A DNA stretch of 64,000 nucleotides from Flavihumibacter solisilvae (GCF_000814475.1 NZ_JSVC01000008.1:1-64000), one strand, 5' to 3'. Positions 1 to 9,509 are shown, counted from the stretch's first letter. The notes: generated by a model not told the origin, from the letters alone. Numbers and translations are program-made.

Positions 1-37
1 TTAAAATGTGTAAAAGGCCTGGAAAATTCAGCGTTTA

Positions 38-66
38 ACTTTAAGTGTAAAAAATACATTTAAAGT
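38..66 (+). promoter_or_regulatory. Palindromic operator upstream of susC
   Basis: A 12-base inverted repeat (ACTTTAAGTGTA and TACATTTAAAGT, one mismatch) flanks an AAAAA spacer and ends seven bases before the SusC start codon. Its core fits TTAAATGT-N7-ACATTTAA, which recurs upstream of the GH127 gene (17007-17029) and the GH146-type gene (23068-23090). A -7-like TAACTTTA at 36-43 (Bacteroidota consensus TAnnTTTG) overlaps the left arm. That position would suit a repressor, which is inference. The cognate regulator is not identified. Confidence 0.6.
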
Positions 67-73
67 TAATGCT

Positions 74-3058
74 ATGAGAATTTTCCAGGGTCTTTGCACC
101 CTTCTAACGATTGCATTTATGCAACTGGCCTTCCTGGCCAACACTATGGCCCAGGAGGGACATACTGTTTCAGGAAAGGTCACAAACGAAGCCGGTAGTC
201 CTGTTGCCGGTGTCTCCGTCCTTGAGACCGGAACAAAAAACGGAACAACTACCGATAACAACGGAGAATTCACCCTGAAAGTTTCCCGAACTTCAGCACG
301 GTTACAAATCAGTTACGTTGGATATGCCCAGCAGTTGGTGCAGGTCAACGGTCAACAGACATTGGGCATAACATTGCAGCAGTCCGCCAGAAGCCTGGAT
401 GACGTAGTTGTAGTTGGTTATGGAAAGCAAAAGAAAGGTGAAGTTACCGGTGCTGTGGCACAAGTGAAGAGTGAGGACTTTACCCAGGGTTTTGCCCGTG
501 ATGCAGGACAGTTGATCCAGGGAAAAGTTGCAGGTCTGGCAATCGTTACGCCAAGCGGAGATCCGACTGCAACTACTCAGGTTTCCCTTCGTGGAAACAG
601 TACCATAATGTCCTCTACGGAGCCACTGGTACTGATCGACGGAATTCCAGGGGCCCTTAATACAGTTGCACCTGAAGACATTGAGACGATCGATGTACTA
701 AAGGATGGTTCAGCGGCTGCCATTTACGGAACGAGGGGAACCAATGGTGTCATCCTGATCACGACGCGAAAGCGCAATACAAAAATGGCCGCAACAATGA
801 ATTACGACGGCTATGTGAGTGTTCAGTCAATTGCCCGCAAAATGGAGTTTCTCGAAGCGGGTGACGTGCGTAAACTAGTGGCTGAGGGATTTTATCCGGA
901 TACCTATGATAAAGGAACATCAACCAACTGGCTGGACGAAATCACGCAATCGCCTGTCAGCCATACACACAATCTTACGCTCCAGGGCGGAACAGGACAG
1001 ACCAACTACATTGCTTCACTCAACTTCCGGTCATGGCAGGGACTGTTCAATCGTTCTGATAACAGGCAATTTACCGGCAGGCTTGAAGTCAATCATGTAA
1101 TGCTGGACAACAAGCTACGTTTTAACCTTAGTTTGTTAGGAAGGAACCGCAAATATTTCGCAGGTCCTAACTATTCTTACATCTACCGTCAGGCTATTAT
1201 CCGGAATCCCACCGATAGCGTATATAATTACCTTGGCCGCTACAAAGAAGATCCTAACGGATACTTTTATGATAACCCCGTAAGGCCGATCAACGAAACA
1301 GACGGTCAGTATCGCGCTAATGAAACACGGATGAATGGAAGCGTGATCTTCTCACCAATAAAAGACCTTAATATTAAATTGCTTGTTTCACAGGTTAAGA
1401 TCAATTCGCTGTCAGGATATTCGGAAAGTTTCCAGCACAGAGCGTCTGAAACAAACAGCCGTAGTGGATACGCCAGCAGGAATGGCGGATTATACCAGGA
1501 CAATCTCCTTGAATTCACAACTGATTACACAAAAGCATTTAATGCCCATAAGTTCACTCTCCTTGGCGGTTACAGCTACCAGGACGTAGATAACGAAGGA
1601 TTCAATGCATTCAACTCCAACTTCCCGACCGACCTGTACAGCTATAACAATCTGAACTCAGGCAATTCCCTATATGACCGCGGTTCGACTTTCAACGTCA
1701 ACAATTACGGTATGGGAAGTTATAAAACCAACCATAAACTGATCGGCTTTTTCGGAAGACTAAATTACTCATTGCTCGACAGGTATTTGCTTATGGCAAG
1801 TCTTCGTTATGAAGGTTCGTCCAAGTTTGGTGAAAACTACAAGTGGGGTACCTTTCCCGCAGTTTCACTTGGCTGGCGGATCAGCAGGGAAAATTTCATG
1901 CGTCATGTAGATTTTGTTGACGACCTAAAACTGCGTGCAGGATTTGGTATAACCGGAACTGTACCTGATCAGCCATACCAGTCACTCATCTCGCTGAGTT
2001 ATTTCAGTAATAACCGCTTTTTGTACAATGGTACCTGGATCCAGCCCATTGGTCCTACACGGAATCCCAACCCGGACCTCCGATGGGAAAAGAAGGAAGA
2101 ATTCAACATGGGACTGGACTTCGCACTGTTCAGCAGCAGGCTGAGTGGCAGCATTGATTTCTACCAGCGGAATACAAAAGACATGTTGTATAATTTCCCT
2201 GTTCCTGTTCCGCCAAACCTCGTAGGATCAACACTGGCAAATGCCGGAAGCATGCGTAACCGGGGACTGGAACTCCTGTTGAACTATGATATCATCCGTA
2301 GTAAAGACATAGATTTCAAGGCTAACGTTACTTACTCAACAAACCGGAATGAATTATTATCGATTTCAAACGATATCTATCAGACAACAAACAACTATTT
2401 CTATGCTGGTCATACCGGTGAGCCCATCCAGGAAAATACGCATCGGGTGGAAGTTGGTCAGCCGATAGGAAATTTCTGGGGGTACAAATCAATCGATATA
2501 GACAATGAAGGCAAATGGATTATAGAAGGGGAGGATGGCAAGCCAATTCCAATAGCACAATCCAAGCCAACGGATAAAAGGGTACTTGGTAACGGCATTC
2601 CGAAACATGTGGCCGGGCTTAACCTGTATTTCCGCTACAAACGTGCCGATCTTTCGGTAAACATGCGCGGGGCATTCGCTTACCAGATTGTCAACTTTCA
2701 GCGACTGTATTATGAGAATCCGAAGATCAAACAATATAACCTGTTGAAATCTGCATTCGATAATGTATACGGGAAGACAAGACTCGATAATGACCTGGCA
2801 TATGTATCCTATTACATCGAAGATGGTGACCATTGGAAAGTGGATAATGTGACACTTGGTTACAACATCGCTGTCGGTAACAATAAATACTTCAAAAAAG
2901 TCAGGGTATATGCCTCAGCTCTCAACCTGCTTGTGTTGACTGGCTATAAGGGAATTGACCCGGAGGTGAACCGGCTTGGACTCGACCCTGGTCTTGATTC
3001 GCGCGACAAATACCCGACAACAAGAACGTTTACTTTTGGAATTAACCTTGGATTTTAA
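74..3058 (+). CDS. SusC/RagA-type TonB-dependent outer-membrane receptor
   Basis: Outer-membrane active importer of oligosaccharides or peptides, energised by TonB and capped by the SusD lipoprotein encoded next. The 994-residue protein begins with a signal peptide (cleavage near TMAQ-EG, residue 27). A carboxypeptidase-regulatory-like beta-sandwich follows (about 28-105), then the SusC signature LDDVVVVGYG and a plug domain containing YGTRGTNGVILITT, and a long beta-barrel ending in an aromatic residue (NLGF), as is usual for barrels. The length is normal for SusC. The next start lies 18 bases after the stop, so the two form one operon, which ends at the terminator at 4684-4716. The substrate is not visible in the sequence. 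The palindrome shared with the two beta-L-arabinofuranosidase-type genes suggests arabinose-containing glycans or glycopeptides. The start at 74 is preferred because it gives a complete signal peptide. Confidence 0.95.
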   Translation: MRIFQGLCTLLTIAFMQLAFLANTMAQEGHTVSGKVTNEAGSPVAGVSVLETGTKNGTTTDNNGEFTLKVSRTSARLQISYVGYAQQLVQVNGQQTLGITLQQSARSLDDVVVVGYGKQKKGEVTGAVAQVKSEDFTQGFARDAGQLIQGKVAGLAIVTPSGDPTATTQVSLRGNSTIMSSTEPLVLIDGIPGALNTVAPEDIETIDVLKDGSAAAIYGTRGTNGVILITTRKRNTKMAATMNYDGYVSVQSIARKMEFLEAGDVRKLVAEGFYPDTYDKGTSTNWLDEITQSPVSHTHNLTLQGGTGQTNYIASLNFRSWQGLFNRSDNRQFTGRLEVNHVMLDNKLRFNLSLLGRNRKYFAGPNYSYIYRQAIIRNPTDSVYNYLGRYKEDPNGYFYDNPVRPINETDGQYRANETRMNGSVIFSPIKDLNIKLLVSQVKINSLSGYSESFQHRASETNSRSGYASRNGGLYQDNLLEFTTDYTKAFNAHKFTLLGGYSYQDVDNEGFNAFNSNFPTDLYSYNNLNSGNSLYDRGSTFNVNNYGMGSYKTNHKLIGFFGRLNYSLLDRYLLMASLRYEGSSKFGENYKWGTFPAVSLGWRISRENFMRHVDFVDDLKLRAGFGITGTVPDQPYQSLISLSYFSNNRFLYNGTWIQPIGPTRNPNPDLRWEKKEEFNMGLDFALFSSRLSGSIDFYQRNTKDMLYNFPVPVPPNLVGSTLANAGSMRNRGLELLLNYDIIRSKDIDFKANVTYSTNRNELLSISNDIYQTTNNYFYAGHTGEPIQENTHRVEVGQPIGNFWGYKSIDIDNEGKWIIEGEDGKPIPIAQSKPTDKRVLGNGIPKHVAGLNLYFRYKRADLSVNMRGAFAYQIVNFQRLYYENPKIKQYNLLKSAFDNVYGKTRLDNDLAYVSYYIEDGDHWKVDNVTLGYNIAVGNNKYFKKVRVYASALNLLVLTGYKGIDPEVNRLGLDPGLDSRDKYPTTRTFTFGINLGF

Positions 3059-3076
3059 CCTCTACAAACGATTTGC

Positions 3077-4672
3077 ATGAAAACAAATATTTCAGGTTAC
3101 CTGAGCACAATATTGTTAGGAGCAGCGCTTCTCTCGAGTGGCTGTACCAAACTGGACGAAGAAGTGTATGACCAGGTGTTGGAAACTTCATTCGAGCCAA
3201 CAGAAAAAGATATCCCTTCAATCATCGGACCGGCGTATACGATTATGCGTCCTATGTATGCCGGCTGGCAAGGCAATTTTGACTTGCAGGAAGAACCAGC
3301 AGACATTATTGTAACGCCTGTTCGCCCTAACGGCTGGTACGATGGAGGTACATACCAAAGGATGCACTATCATGAATGGAATGAGGTACAGTGGCAACCT
3401 CAAAACATGTGGAATAATTGCTTCAATGGAATTAATACCAGCAACCGGATCCTGAAAATGATCGAAACAGGTTCTATCCCCATTACCAATGGAAAGGATG
3501 AACTCGTTGCAGAATTAAAATGCCTTCGCGCCTTTTATTACTCATTGCTGGTAGATACGCACGGCAACGTTCCCATTGTAACAGATTGGTCGGATATTTC
3601 ACTGCCCTTGCAAAGCAGTCGCAGCGAAGTCTTTGCTTTTGTTGAGAAGGAATTGCTTGAGAATATGGACAAGTTGAGTGAAAAGGCCGATCAGTCGATG
3701 TACGGCCGGATCAACAAATGGGCTGCCAAGGCAACACTTGCTAAGCTTTACCTGAATGCGGAAGTATATACCGGAACAGCACAATGGGAAAAATGCGTGG
3801 CACAATGCAACGATATCATCAGCAGTGGTACATATGTGCTGGAGGCTAACTACAAGAATAACTTTACTACAAACAATAATACGTCCAGGGAACTCATACT
3901 GGCAGTACCTTATGATGAATCACTGGGAGCGGGCAACTCTATTCACATGAAAACCCTGGCAACCCTGCACAGGCTGGTATTGAATATGAATGCCCAGCCT
4001 TGGGGAGGGAACTGTGCCGTTCCGCAATTCATTGACACATACGATTCAGACGATACCCGACTTAAGGATACCTGGATCATGGGGCCGCAATACAACGTGA
4101 CCACTGGCGAGCTCATCCTTACTTACGGGAAAAATGTTCCCGGCATAGAAATGTCCGACTATTTCGATGGATACCGTATTGGAAAGTATGAGATCAAGCC
4201 CGGAGCAATCGGGTCGTTGAGCACCGACTTTCCCATCTTCCGGTATGCGCAGGTACTGATGATGAAAGCTGAAGGCTTATTGCGAACTGGTAATGCTGCA
4301 GAAGCTGCTGCATTGGTTACTCAGGTGCGTGAGCGTGCGTTCGCGTCAACTGATCCCTCGAAGGCCACCGTTACGGCTGCTGAACTTACACAGGGCAGTG
4401 TATATAAATATGGCATCTGGAAAGATGGTGCGGTCACCGAATCTGAAGGTGGTGCGGACATCCAGTATGGCAGGTTCTACGATGAACTGGGATGGGAATT
4501 TGCCGCTGAAGCCCAACGCCGGCAGGATATGATCCGGTTCGGCGTATTTCACCGGAAAAAATGGTTCAATCACCGTCCACGCACTGATGGAAAAACGCGG
4601 ATCCTTTTTCCGCTGCCGGAAGCGGAAATCAACAAGAATCCAAACTTGCAGCAAAACCCTGATTACAGGTAA
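3077..4672 (+). CDS. SusD/RagB-family substrate-binding lipoprotein
   Basis: Surface lipoprotein that forms the lid of the SusC channel and binds substrate outside the cell. The 531-residue product starts with a lipoprotein signal peptide with lipobox LSSGC (Cys23). It shows the all-helical, TPR-like SusD layout: ELKCLRAFYYSLLVDTHGNVPIV near residue 150 marks the N-terminal domain, and the C-terminal RagB/SusD domain holds FRYAQVLMMKAEGLLRTGN and a terminal ILFPLPEAEINKNPNLQQNPDY signature that is highly typical of the family. It is the second gene of the susCD operon, 18 bases after susC, and is followed by a strong terminator. No glycosidase is attached directly to this pair, so its specificity must be inferred from the shared operator and nearby enzymes. 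Confidence 0.94.
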   Translation: MKTNISGYLSTILLGAALLSSGCTKLDEEVYDQVLETSFEPTEKDIPSIIGPAYTIMRPMYAGWQGNFDLQEEPADIIVTPVRPNGWYDGGTYQRMHYHEWNEVQWQPQNMWNNCFNGINTSNRILKMIETGSIPITNGKDELVAELKCLRAFYYSLLVDTHGNVPIVTDWSDISLPLQSSRSEVFAFVEKELLENMDKLSEKADQSMYGRINKWAAKATLAKLYLNAEVYTGTAQWEKCVAQCNDIISSGTYVLEANYKNNFTTNNNTSRELILAVPYDESLGAGNSIHMKTLATLHRLVLNMNAQPWGGNCAVPQFIDTYDSDDTRLKDTWIMGPQYNVTTGELILTYGKNVPGIEMSDYFDGYRIGKYEIKPGAIGSLSTDFPIFRYAQVLMMKAEGLLRTGNAAEAAALVTQVRERAFASTDPSKATVTAAELTQGSVYKYGIWKDGAVTESEGGADIQYGRFYDELGWEFAAEAQRRQDMIRFGVFHRKKWFNHRPRTDGKTRILFPLPEAEINKNPNLQQNPDYR

Positions 4673-4683
4673 TAAAGAAAGAC

Positions 4684-4716
4684 AAAAAACCACCGGCACT
4701 CCCGGTGGTTTTTTTT
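4684..4716 (+). terminator. Rho-independent terminator after susD
   Basis: CCACCGG (4690-4696) pairs perfectly with CCGGTGG (4702-4708) around a five-base loop. The stem is preceded by an A-run and followed by eight T residues. It closes the susCD transcript, so the operon at 4815 needs its own promoter. Confidence 0.9.
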
Positions 4717-4778
4717 AACTTGTTAAAATCTGTAAACAAAGTATTAATTGGCAGATAGCAGAAGGAATGACGTCCGGC

Positions 4779-4786
4779 TATTTTTG
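4779..4786 (+). promoter_or_regulatory. Candidate -7 promoter element of the hydroxyproline-type operon
   Basis: TATTTTTG matches the Bacteroidota -7 consensus TAnnTTTG and lies 28 bases before the start codon at 4815, downstream of the susD terminator. No convincing -33 TTTG element was found at the usual distance, so this is a partial match. The palindrome seen upstream of susC is absent here. Confidence 0.45.
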
Positions 4787-4814
4787 GTCTATCTTTTACT
4801 TCTAAAATCGATTT

Positions 4815-5759
4815 ATGTCAAGCATTAACTGGAGCGGGGTATTCCCTGCGTTGCTTACACCTTTTGATAAGGACGACAATGTTGACTTTGCCATGTACAG
4901 GACCAACCTCGAAGCACAGATCGGGGCCGGGGTGAATGGTGTGATCATCGGTGGATCCCTTGGTGAGGCAAGTACACTTTTGAACGAGGAAAAGCGTGAC
5001 CTGCTCGTATACTCAAAAGAAATTGTGGAATCAGATTTCCCTGTTCTGATCAATATCGCTGAACAGTCTACAAAAGCTGCAATTGCTTTGGCTCAGGATG
5101 CAGAAGCAACTGGTGCAGACGGACTCATGCTCCTGCCTCCCATGAGATACAAATCAGATGATGCAGAAACTGTGAATTTCTTTTGTTCAGTTGCAGCAAA
5201 CACATCATTGCCTATTATGATCTACAATAACCCGGTAGACTATAAAGTTGAAGTTACTCCTGATATGTTTGAACAACTGGCGAAATATTCGAATATCCAG
5301 TCCGTAAAAGAATCAACGAGGAATACGATCAATATTACACGCATGGTCAATCGCTTTGGCGACAGGTTTAAGATCCTGACAGGTGTCGATCCCCTTGCGT
5401 TCGAAAGTTTGGTGCTTGGGGCTGATGGCTGGGTGGCAGGACTGGTGGACGCTTTTCCCCGGGAGACCGTTGCCATCTTCCGCCTCGTAAAAGCCGGCAG
5501 AATTGCAGAAGCACTGGCAATCTACCGCTGGTTTATGCCTTTGCTTGAACTTGATATCCATCCAAAACTAGTACAGTATATCAAGCTTGCAGCTGTGGCA
5601 ACTGGCCTGAGCAATGAATATGTCCGTTCGCCGAGGCTTGTATTAAGTGGCGAAGAAAGGACTTCGGTGCTGAAAACCATAAATGATGCATTAGCTATAC
5701 GTCCGGAGCTTCCTGATTATATTAACCTGAAACCTGTTCTCCATGCTGAGTGGTCGTAG
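4815..5759 (+). CDS. DapA-family lyase, probable 1-pyrroline-4-hydroxy-2-carboxylate deaminase
   Basis: Class I aldolase of the dihydrodipicolinate synthase family, 314 residues, the usual length. The Schiff-base lysine is visible at Lys165 in SVKES, the catalytic tyrosine at Tyr137 in MIYNNP, and the carboxylate-binding turn at GGSLGEAST (46-54). It is followed by an overlapping aldehyde dehydrogenase gene and a DadA-type flavoprotein. That trio matches the hydroxyproline pathway, in which this enzyme would turn cis-4-hydroxy-1-pyrroline-2-carboxylate into 2-oxoglutarate semialdehyde with loss of ammonia. A sister activity, L-2-keto-3-deoxyarabinonate dehydratase, gives the same product from L-arabinose and cannot be excluded by motif reading. 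A housekeeping DapA is less likely because of this operon. Confidence 0.72.
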   Translation: MSSINWSGVFPALLTPFDKDDNVDFAMYRTNLEAQIGAGVNGVIIGGSLGEASTLLNEEKRDLLVYSKEIVESDFPVLINIAEQSTKAAIALAQDAEATGADGLMLLPPMRYKSDDAETVNFFCSVAANTSLPIMIYNNPVDYKVEVTPDMFEQLAKYSNIQSVKESTRNTINITRMVNRFGDRFKILTGVDPLAFESLVLGADGWVAGLVDAFPRETVAIFRLVKAGRIAEALAIYRWFMPLLELDIHPKLVQYIKLAAVATGLSNEYVRSPRLVLSGEERTSVLKTINDALAIRPELPDYINLKPVLHAEWS

Positions 5760-7332
5760 TATTATAGGATTCGGAGTGTCTGCAGATCGTGAAGAAAAGC
5801 TATATTCATTCAGTACCTTAACCGGTTCTGTTTTACCCGAAAGTTTTTCTGTAGCATCTTCGGAAGACATCGAGACCGCAATAACAAAAGCATCCGGGGC
5901 TTTCCCGGTATTCAGTTCACTACCTGCAGCCAGGCGTGCGGAATTCCTGGAGGCGATAGCAGAAGAAATCAATGCCTTGGGCGAAAAGCTGATTGAAAGG
6001 GCACACCTCGAATCAGGACTTCCGGCTGCACGGCTAAATGGCGAAAGGGACCGGACCGTAAACCAGTTAAAACTTTTCGCCGGCATCCTGCGGGAAGGGT
6101 CGTGGACCGAGGTAGTGATTGATACTGCCATGCCGGAACGAAAGCCCCTTCCCCGGTCAGATATCCGGAAGATGCTTAAGGCACTGGGACCTGTTGCTGT
6201 TTTCGCAGCGAGTAATTTTCCGTTCGCATTCTCAACGGCAGGTGGTGATACGGCATCTGCACTTGCAGCAGGTTGTCCGGTAATCGTAAAGGCGCATACT
6301 TCTCACCTGGGCACAAACGAACTGATGTCTTCAGCCATCCAGGCAGCAGCGAAGAAAACGAACATGCCCGATGGCGTGTTTTCATCACTGGTTGGTGAAG
6401 GCGCGCGGTTGGGTCAGCAACTTGCAAAGCATCCGGGCATCCGTGCCATAGGATTTACCGGTTCATTTAAGGCGGGAATGGCATTGTATCGCACTTCAGT
6501 CAATGAGAGAGACAACCCGATCCCTGTGTACGCTGAAATGAGCAGTATAAATCCTGTTCTGTTACTGCCTGAGAAATTGTCCTCAGATAGCGAAGCGCTC
6601 GCCAAACAAGTTGCAGCCTCAATTACATTGGGGGTAGGTCAGTTCTGTACTAACCCCGGACTCCTGTTTCTCCTCGATGATGGCGTATCTGCGCAATTCA
6701 TAGAGCAACTCATCAACGCATTGAACCAGGTTCCGGCCAGGACTATGCTGAACAAAACAATCTGCAGCAGTTACTATTCTTCACGTCAGAAGACTGCGTC
6801 CCACACGGGTGTAGAGAAGCTTTTTGAAGGGGGCGATGACTCCGGAGCGTTCAAAGGGAGCCCCGCTTTATTCCGGGTAAGTGCGCCTGAATTCATGGTA
6901 CAGCCAGCGTTGCAGGAAGAGATCTTCGGACCTGCTTCACTGCTTGTATTATGCCGTGACAAGGAAGAGATGTATGCTGCCTTATCAAGCCTTCATGGCC
7001 AGCTTACTGGTTCTGTTTTTGGATCAGGTGAAGATCTTAACCAGTTCCGGGATTGTGTTGAATCGATTTCCACCAGGGTCGGAAGAGTCATATATAATAA
7101 TGTTCCTACAGGCGTCGAAGTGTGTCATGCAATGGTTCATGGCGGACCATTTCCCGCAACCACTGACTCACGTTCCACTTCTGTAGGTGGAGATGCAATT
7201 AAAAGGTTTCTACGTCCGGTTTGCCTTCAGGATTGCCCGGCAGAACATTTGCCACCGGCATTGCAGAACAGCAACCCCTTAAATATTATGAGAAAGGTGA
7301 ACGGAAACTATACACGGGATCCTATCACCTAA
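5743..7332 (+). CDS. Aldehyde dehydrogenase, probable 2-oxoglutarate semialdehyde dehydrogenase
   Basis: NAD(P)-dependent aldehyde dehydrogenase of 529 residues. The catalytic cysteine is Cys302 in GVGQFCTNPG, the general-base glutamate is Glu265 in YAEMSSINP, and the substrate-stabilising asparagine is Asn158 in AASNFPFAFS. The SSINPV region and the wide-spaced C-terminal half resemble the NADP+-type semialdehyde dehydrogenases that oxidise 2-oxoglutarate semialdehyde to 2-oxoglutarate. The start overlaps the preceding gene by 17 bases, which suggests translational coupling; the N-terminus MLSGRSIIG fits the family well. The flavoprotein gene starts 13 bases downstream. In context it is the last step of hydroxyproline (or oxidative arabinose) breakdown. 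Cofactor choice is not readable with certainty. Confidence 0.8.
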   Translation: MLSGRSIIGFGVSADREEKLYSFSTLTGSVLPESFSVASSEDIETAITKASGAFPVFSSLPAARRAEFLEAIAEEINALGEKLIERAHLESGLPAARLNGERDRTVNQLKLFAGILREGSWTEVVIDTAMPERKPLPRSDIRKMLKALGPVAVFAASNFPFAFSTAGGDTASALAAGCPVIVKAHTSHLGTNELMSSAIQAAAKKTNMPDGVFSSLVGEGARLGQQLAKHPGIRAIGFTGSFKAGMALYRTSVNERDNPIPVYAEMSSINPVLLLPEKLSSDSEALAKQVAASITLGVGQFCTNPGLLFLLDDGVSAQFIEQLINALNQVPARTMLNKTICSSYYSSRQKTASHTGVEKLFEGGDDSGAFKGSPALFRVSAPEFMVQPALQEEIFGPASLLVLCRDKEEMYAALSSLHGQLTGSVFGSGEDLNQFRDCVESISTRVGRVIYNNVPTGVEVCHAMVHGGPFPATTDSRSTSVGGDAIKRFLRPVCLQDCPAEHLPPALQNSNPLNIMRKVNGNYTRDPIT

Positions 7333-7345
7333 ATTTTTTACAGGA

Positions 7346-8593
7346 ATGAAAGCAGTTGTTATAGGAGGCGGAATCATTGGTCTTTGCAGCGCTTACTATC
7401 TTTCAGAAGCAGGATATGATGTAACACTTGTTGACAGAACAGATCTTTCAGACAGTTGCTCTTACGGCAATCTTGGCATGATCGTTCCAAGTCACTTTGT
7501 ACCACTGGCGGCCCCGGGAATAGTATCGCAGGGCATCAGGTGGATGTTCAATTCGAAAAGCCCGTTTTATGTACGACCTGTGCCAACCCCGTCCTTATTG
7601 TCCTGGGGGGTTAAATTCCTTCGCAGTGCCACAGAAAAAAATGTAACCAACGCAACGTCTTTTCTTCTCGATATCAACCTGCTTAGCCGCAGTTTATATG
7701 AAGACCTGAAAGACGAGCCGGGTTTCGACTTCGCCTATGAGCATAAGGGAATAATGATGTATTTCCGTACCCCACAGGTAGCTGAAGAAGAAGTTCATCT
7801 TGCAGAAAAGGCAAAGTCAATGGGCCTTGATGTGGTAAGCCTCTCGAAAGATGAAGCCCAGCGACTTGAGCCTGAAATGGAACTGGATGTACTTGGGGCG
7901 GTCCATTACCGCTGTGATGCGCATCTCTATCCCAACAAACTGAATAAACAACTGATAAGGGAACTCGCAAGCCGTGGTGTGAATGTCATTACCGGCAGTG
8001 AAGTAAAGGCGATACAAACAAAAAAAGGACAAATTGCATCCATTATAGTGGGCGAAAGGGAGATCTCCGCTGACATATTTGTAGCGGCGGCAGGTGCATG
8101 GCTGCCACACATAATGCAACTTGCAGGTTCAAATATTCCGCTCATGCCGGGGAAAGGCTATTCATTTACCCTCGACAATCCAACGCAAAAACTGAACATT
8201 CCCGCCATCCTCTGCGAAGCACGGGTGGCAATTACTCCAATGGATGGAAAAATGCGTTATGGAGGTACTATGGAATTGGGACCCGTAAACCGACAAGTTA
8301 ATATGAACCGTGTCCAGGGCATTGTGCAATCTGTACCATCCTATTTCTCAAATATCCAGCTGCAAATGCCACAACGGGAAGAAGTCTGGTATGGCTTTCG
8401 GCCATGCTCACCCGATGGACTCCCTTATATCGGTTATTCAAAACAGTTATCTAATCTCATTGTTGCCGGCGGTCACGCCATGATGGGACTAAGCCTTGGT
8501 CCCGCCACCGGTAAACTGGTAGCTGAACTCGCTTCCCGCGGCGGCTCCACATCAATAAATATTTCCGCTTTCGATCCAAATCGGTTCTCGTAA
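7346..8593 (+). CDS. DadA-type FAD-dependent oxidoreductase, probable D-hydroxyproline dehydrogenase
   Basis: Flavoprotein of the D-amino acid oxidase/dehydrogenase superfamily, 415 residues, cytoplasmic or membrane-associated. The N-terminal FAD-binding Rossmann motif GGGIIG (7-12) is followed by the acidic ribose-binding residue in LVDRTD. The C-terminus carries VAGGHAMMGLSLGPATGK, the typical second flavin-contact region of DadA-like enzymes. Closing an operon with a DapA-family lyase and a semialdehyde dehydrogenase, it would oxidise cis-4-hydroxy-D-proline to the pyrroline substrate of the first enzyme. The 4-hydroxyproline 2-epimerase needed at the start of the pathway is not in the window. 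General D-amino acid dehydrogenase activity is the main alternative. The operon ends at a strong terminator 24 bases later. Confidence 0.75.
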   Translation: MKAVVIGGGIIGLCSAYYLSEAGYDVTLVDRTDLSDSCSYGNLGMIVPSHFVPLAAPGIVSQGIRWMFNSKSPFYVRPVPTPSLLSWGVKFLRSATEKNVTNATSFLLDINLLSRSLYEDLKDEPGFDFAYEHKGIMMYFRTPQVAEEEVHLAEKAKSMGLDVVSLSKDEAQRLEPEMELDVLGAVHYRCDAHLYPNKLNKQLIRELASRGVNVITGSEVKAIQTKKGQIASIIVGEREISADIFVAAAGAWLPHIMQLAGSNIPLMPGKGYSFTLDNPTQKLNIPAILCEARVAITPMDGKMRYGGTMELGPVNRQVNMNRVQGIVQSVPSYFSNIQLQMPQREEVWYGFRPCSPDGLPYIGYSKQLSNLIVAGGHAMMGLSLGPATGKLVAELASRGGSTSINISAFDPNRFS

Positions 8594-8616
8594 TTCAATG
8601 TCGCACTGTCGACCAG

Positions 8617-8653
8617 AGGTCAATAGGTGAATTATTCACTTATTGACCTTTTT
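8617..8653 (+). terminator. Long-stem terminator after the hydroxyproline-type operon
   Basis: A 15-base stem (8617-8631 with 8635-8649, one mismatch) closes on a three-base TTA loop and runs into five T residues. It ends the 4815-8593 operon. The rest of the gap up to 8776 shows no clear promoter consensus. Confidence 0.82.
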
Positions 8654-8776
8654 GCTTATTGACTGCATCCCATTGTTCGCAGTTCGCCCAAAATATTTTT
8701 TCCTCTCCTTGCAACCGCACAAATTCGTTTCACGTCATTTTAACATATAACCTTATCAACCTAACTGTAACCAACA

Positions 8777-9487
8777 ATGCTTAAAAACTGGAAAAGCCTG
8801 TTTGTAAAACAGGAAGACACTGATGCACCGGATGAGCCTGAGCCTGAAGAAACGCGCTCCAATAAAAATTTGACCTTCCCAATTCATGCTGTGACTGAGA
8901 AAGAAAGCACCGGCACCACCACTCAGCATGCATTTAAATCCTCCAATGATCCGGCCCTTCCCGAGGTGCTTAAAGCATATGAAACAGGACTTGATTCCAT
9001 CAATATGCCAGGCTATGACTTTTATGAATTTTACAAGGCGATAGAAAGTACCGGGAATAATAGTGAACAGGCCTACAAAATGGCATTCCAAATGGCGAGG
9101 ACGATGGATAAAACAATTACTCCTGGAAAATTTTTGCATGATGCGGAATTCTATATCAGCAAGATCAATGAAGTGCACAATGATTATGTACGCCAGGGTC
9201 AGCAAAAGCTCCATGATATCCAGGCAAAGAAGCAGGGTGAAAAAGGAAAGCTGATCAATGAAATAGATGCGGCAACAAAACGGATTGCACAGATCAGGAG
9301 CGAACTTACACAGTTGGAGTCAGAGATCAGCACCAAAAGATCCTTGCTGAACAGGATCGATGAACACACTTTGCCGCAGGAAAAATCCATCCAGGATAAA
9401 CTACTAGCCAACGACCATGCACATATGGTCAGCATTGAGAAGCTGAACATTGTTAAACAATGTATACAGCGCTTCATAGCGGAATAA
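8777..9487 (+). CDS. Uncharacterised coiled-coil protein, first gene of SBP-OmpA/ABC operon
   Basis: I do not recognise this 236-residue protein. It has no signal peptide or membrane segment, so it is predicted cytoplasmic. Residues 13-60 form an acidic, low-complexity tail (DAPDEPEPEE). A compact helical part spans about 60-125. Residues 125-200 form a charged coiled coil rich in Lys, Glu, Ile and Leu (DAATKRIAQIRSELTQLE). It opens a five-gene operon with gaps of 22, 13, 5 and 6 bases, ahead of a membrane coiled-coil protein, a solute-binding/OmpA fusion and an ABC transporter. The arrangement suggests a cytoplasmic adaptor or scaffold for the membrane components, which is inference only. 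Confidence 0.7.
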   Translation: MLKNWKSLFVKQEDTDAPDEPEPEETRSNKNLTFPIHAVTEKESTGTTTQHAFKSSNDPALPEVLKAYETGLDSINMPGYDFYEFYKAIESTGNNSEQAYKMAFQMARTMDKTITPGKFLHDAEFYISKINEVHNDYVRQGQQKLHDIQAKKQGEKGKLINEIDAATKRIAQIRSELTQLESEISTKRSLLNRIDEHTLPQEKSIQDKLLANDHAHMVSIEKLNIVKQCIQRFIAE

Positions 9488-9509
9488 ATCCCTAAAACAT
9501 ATAAATACT

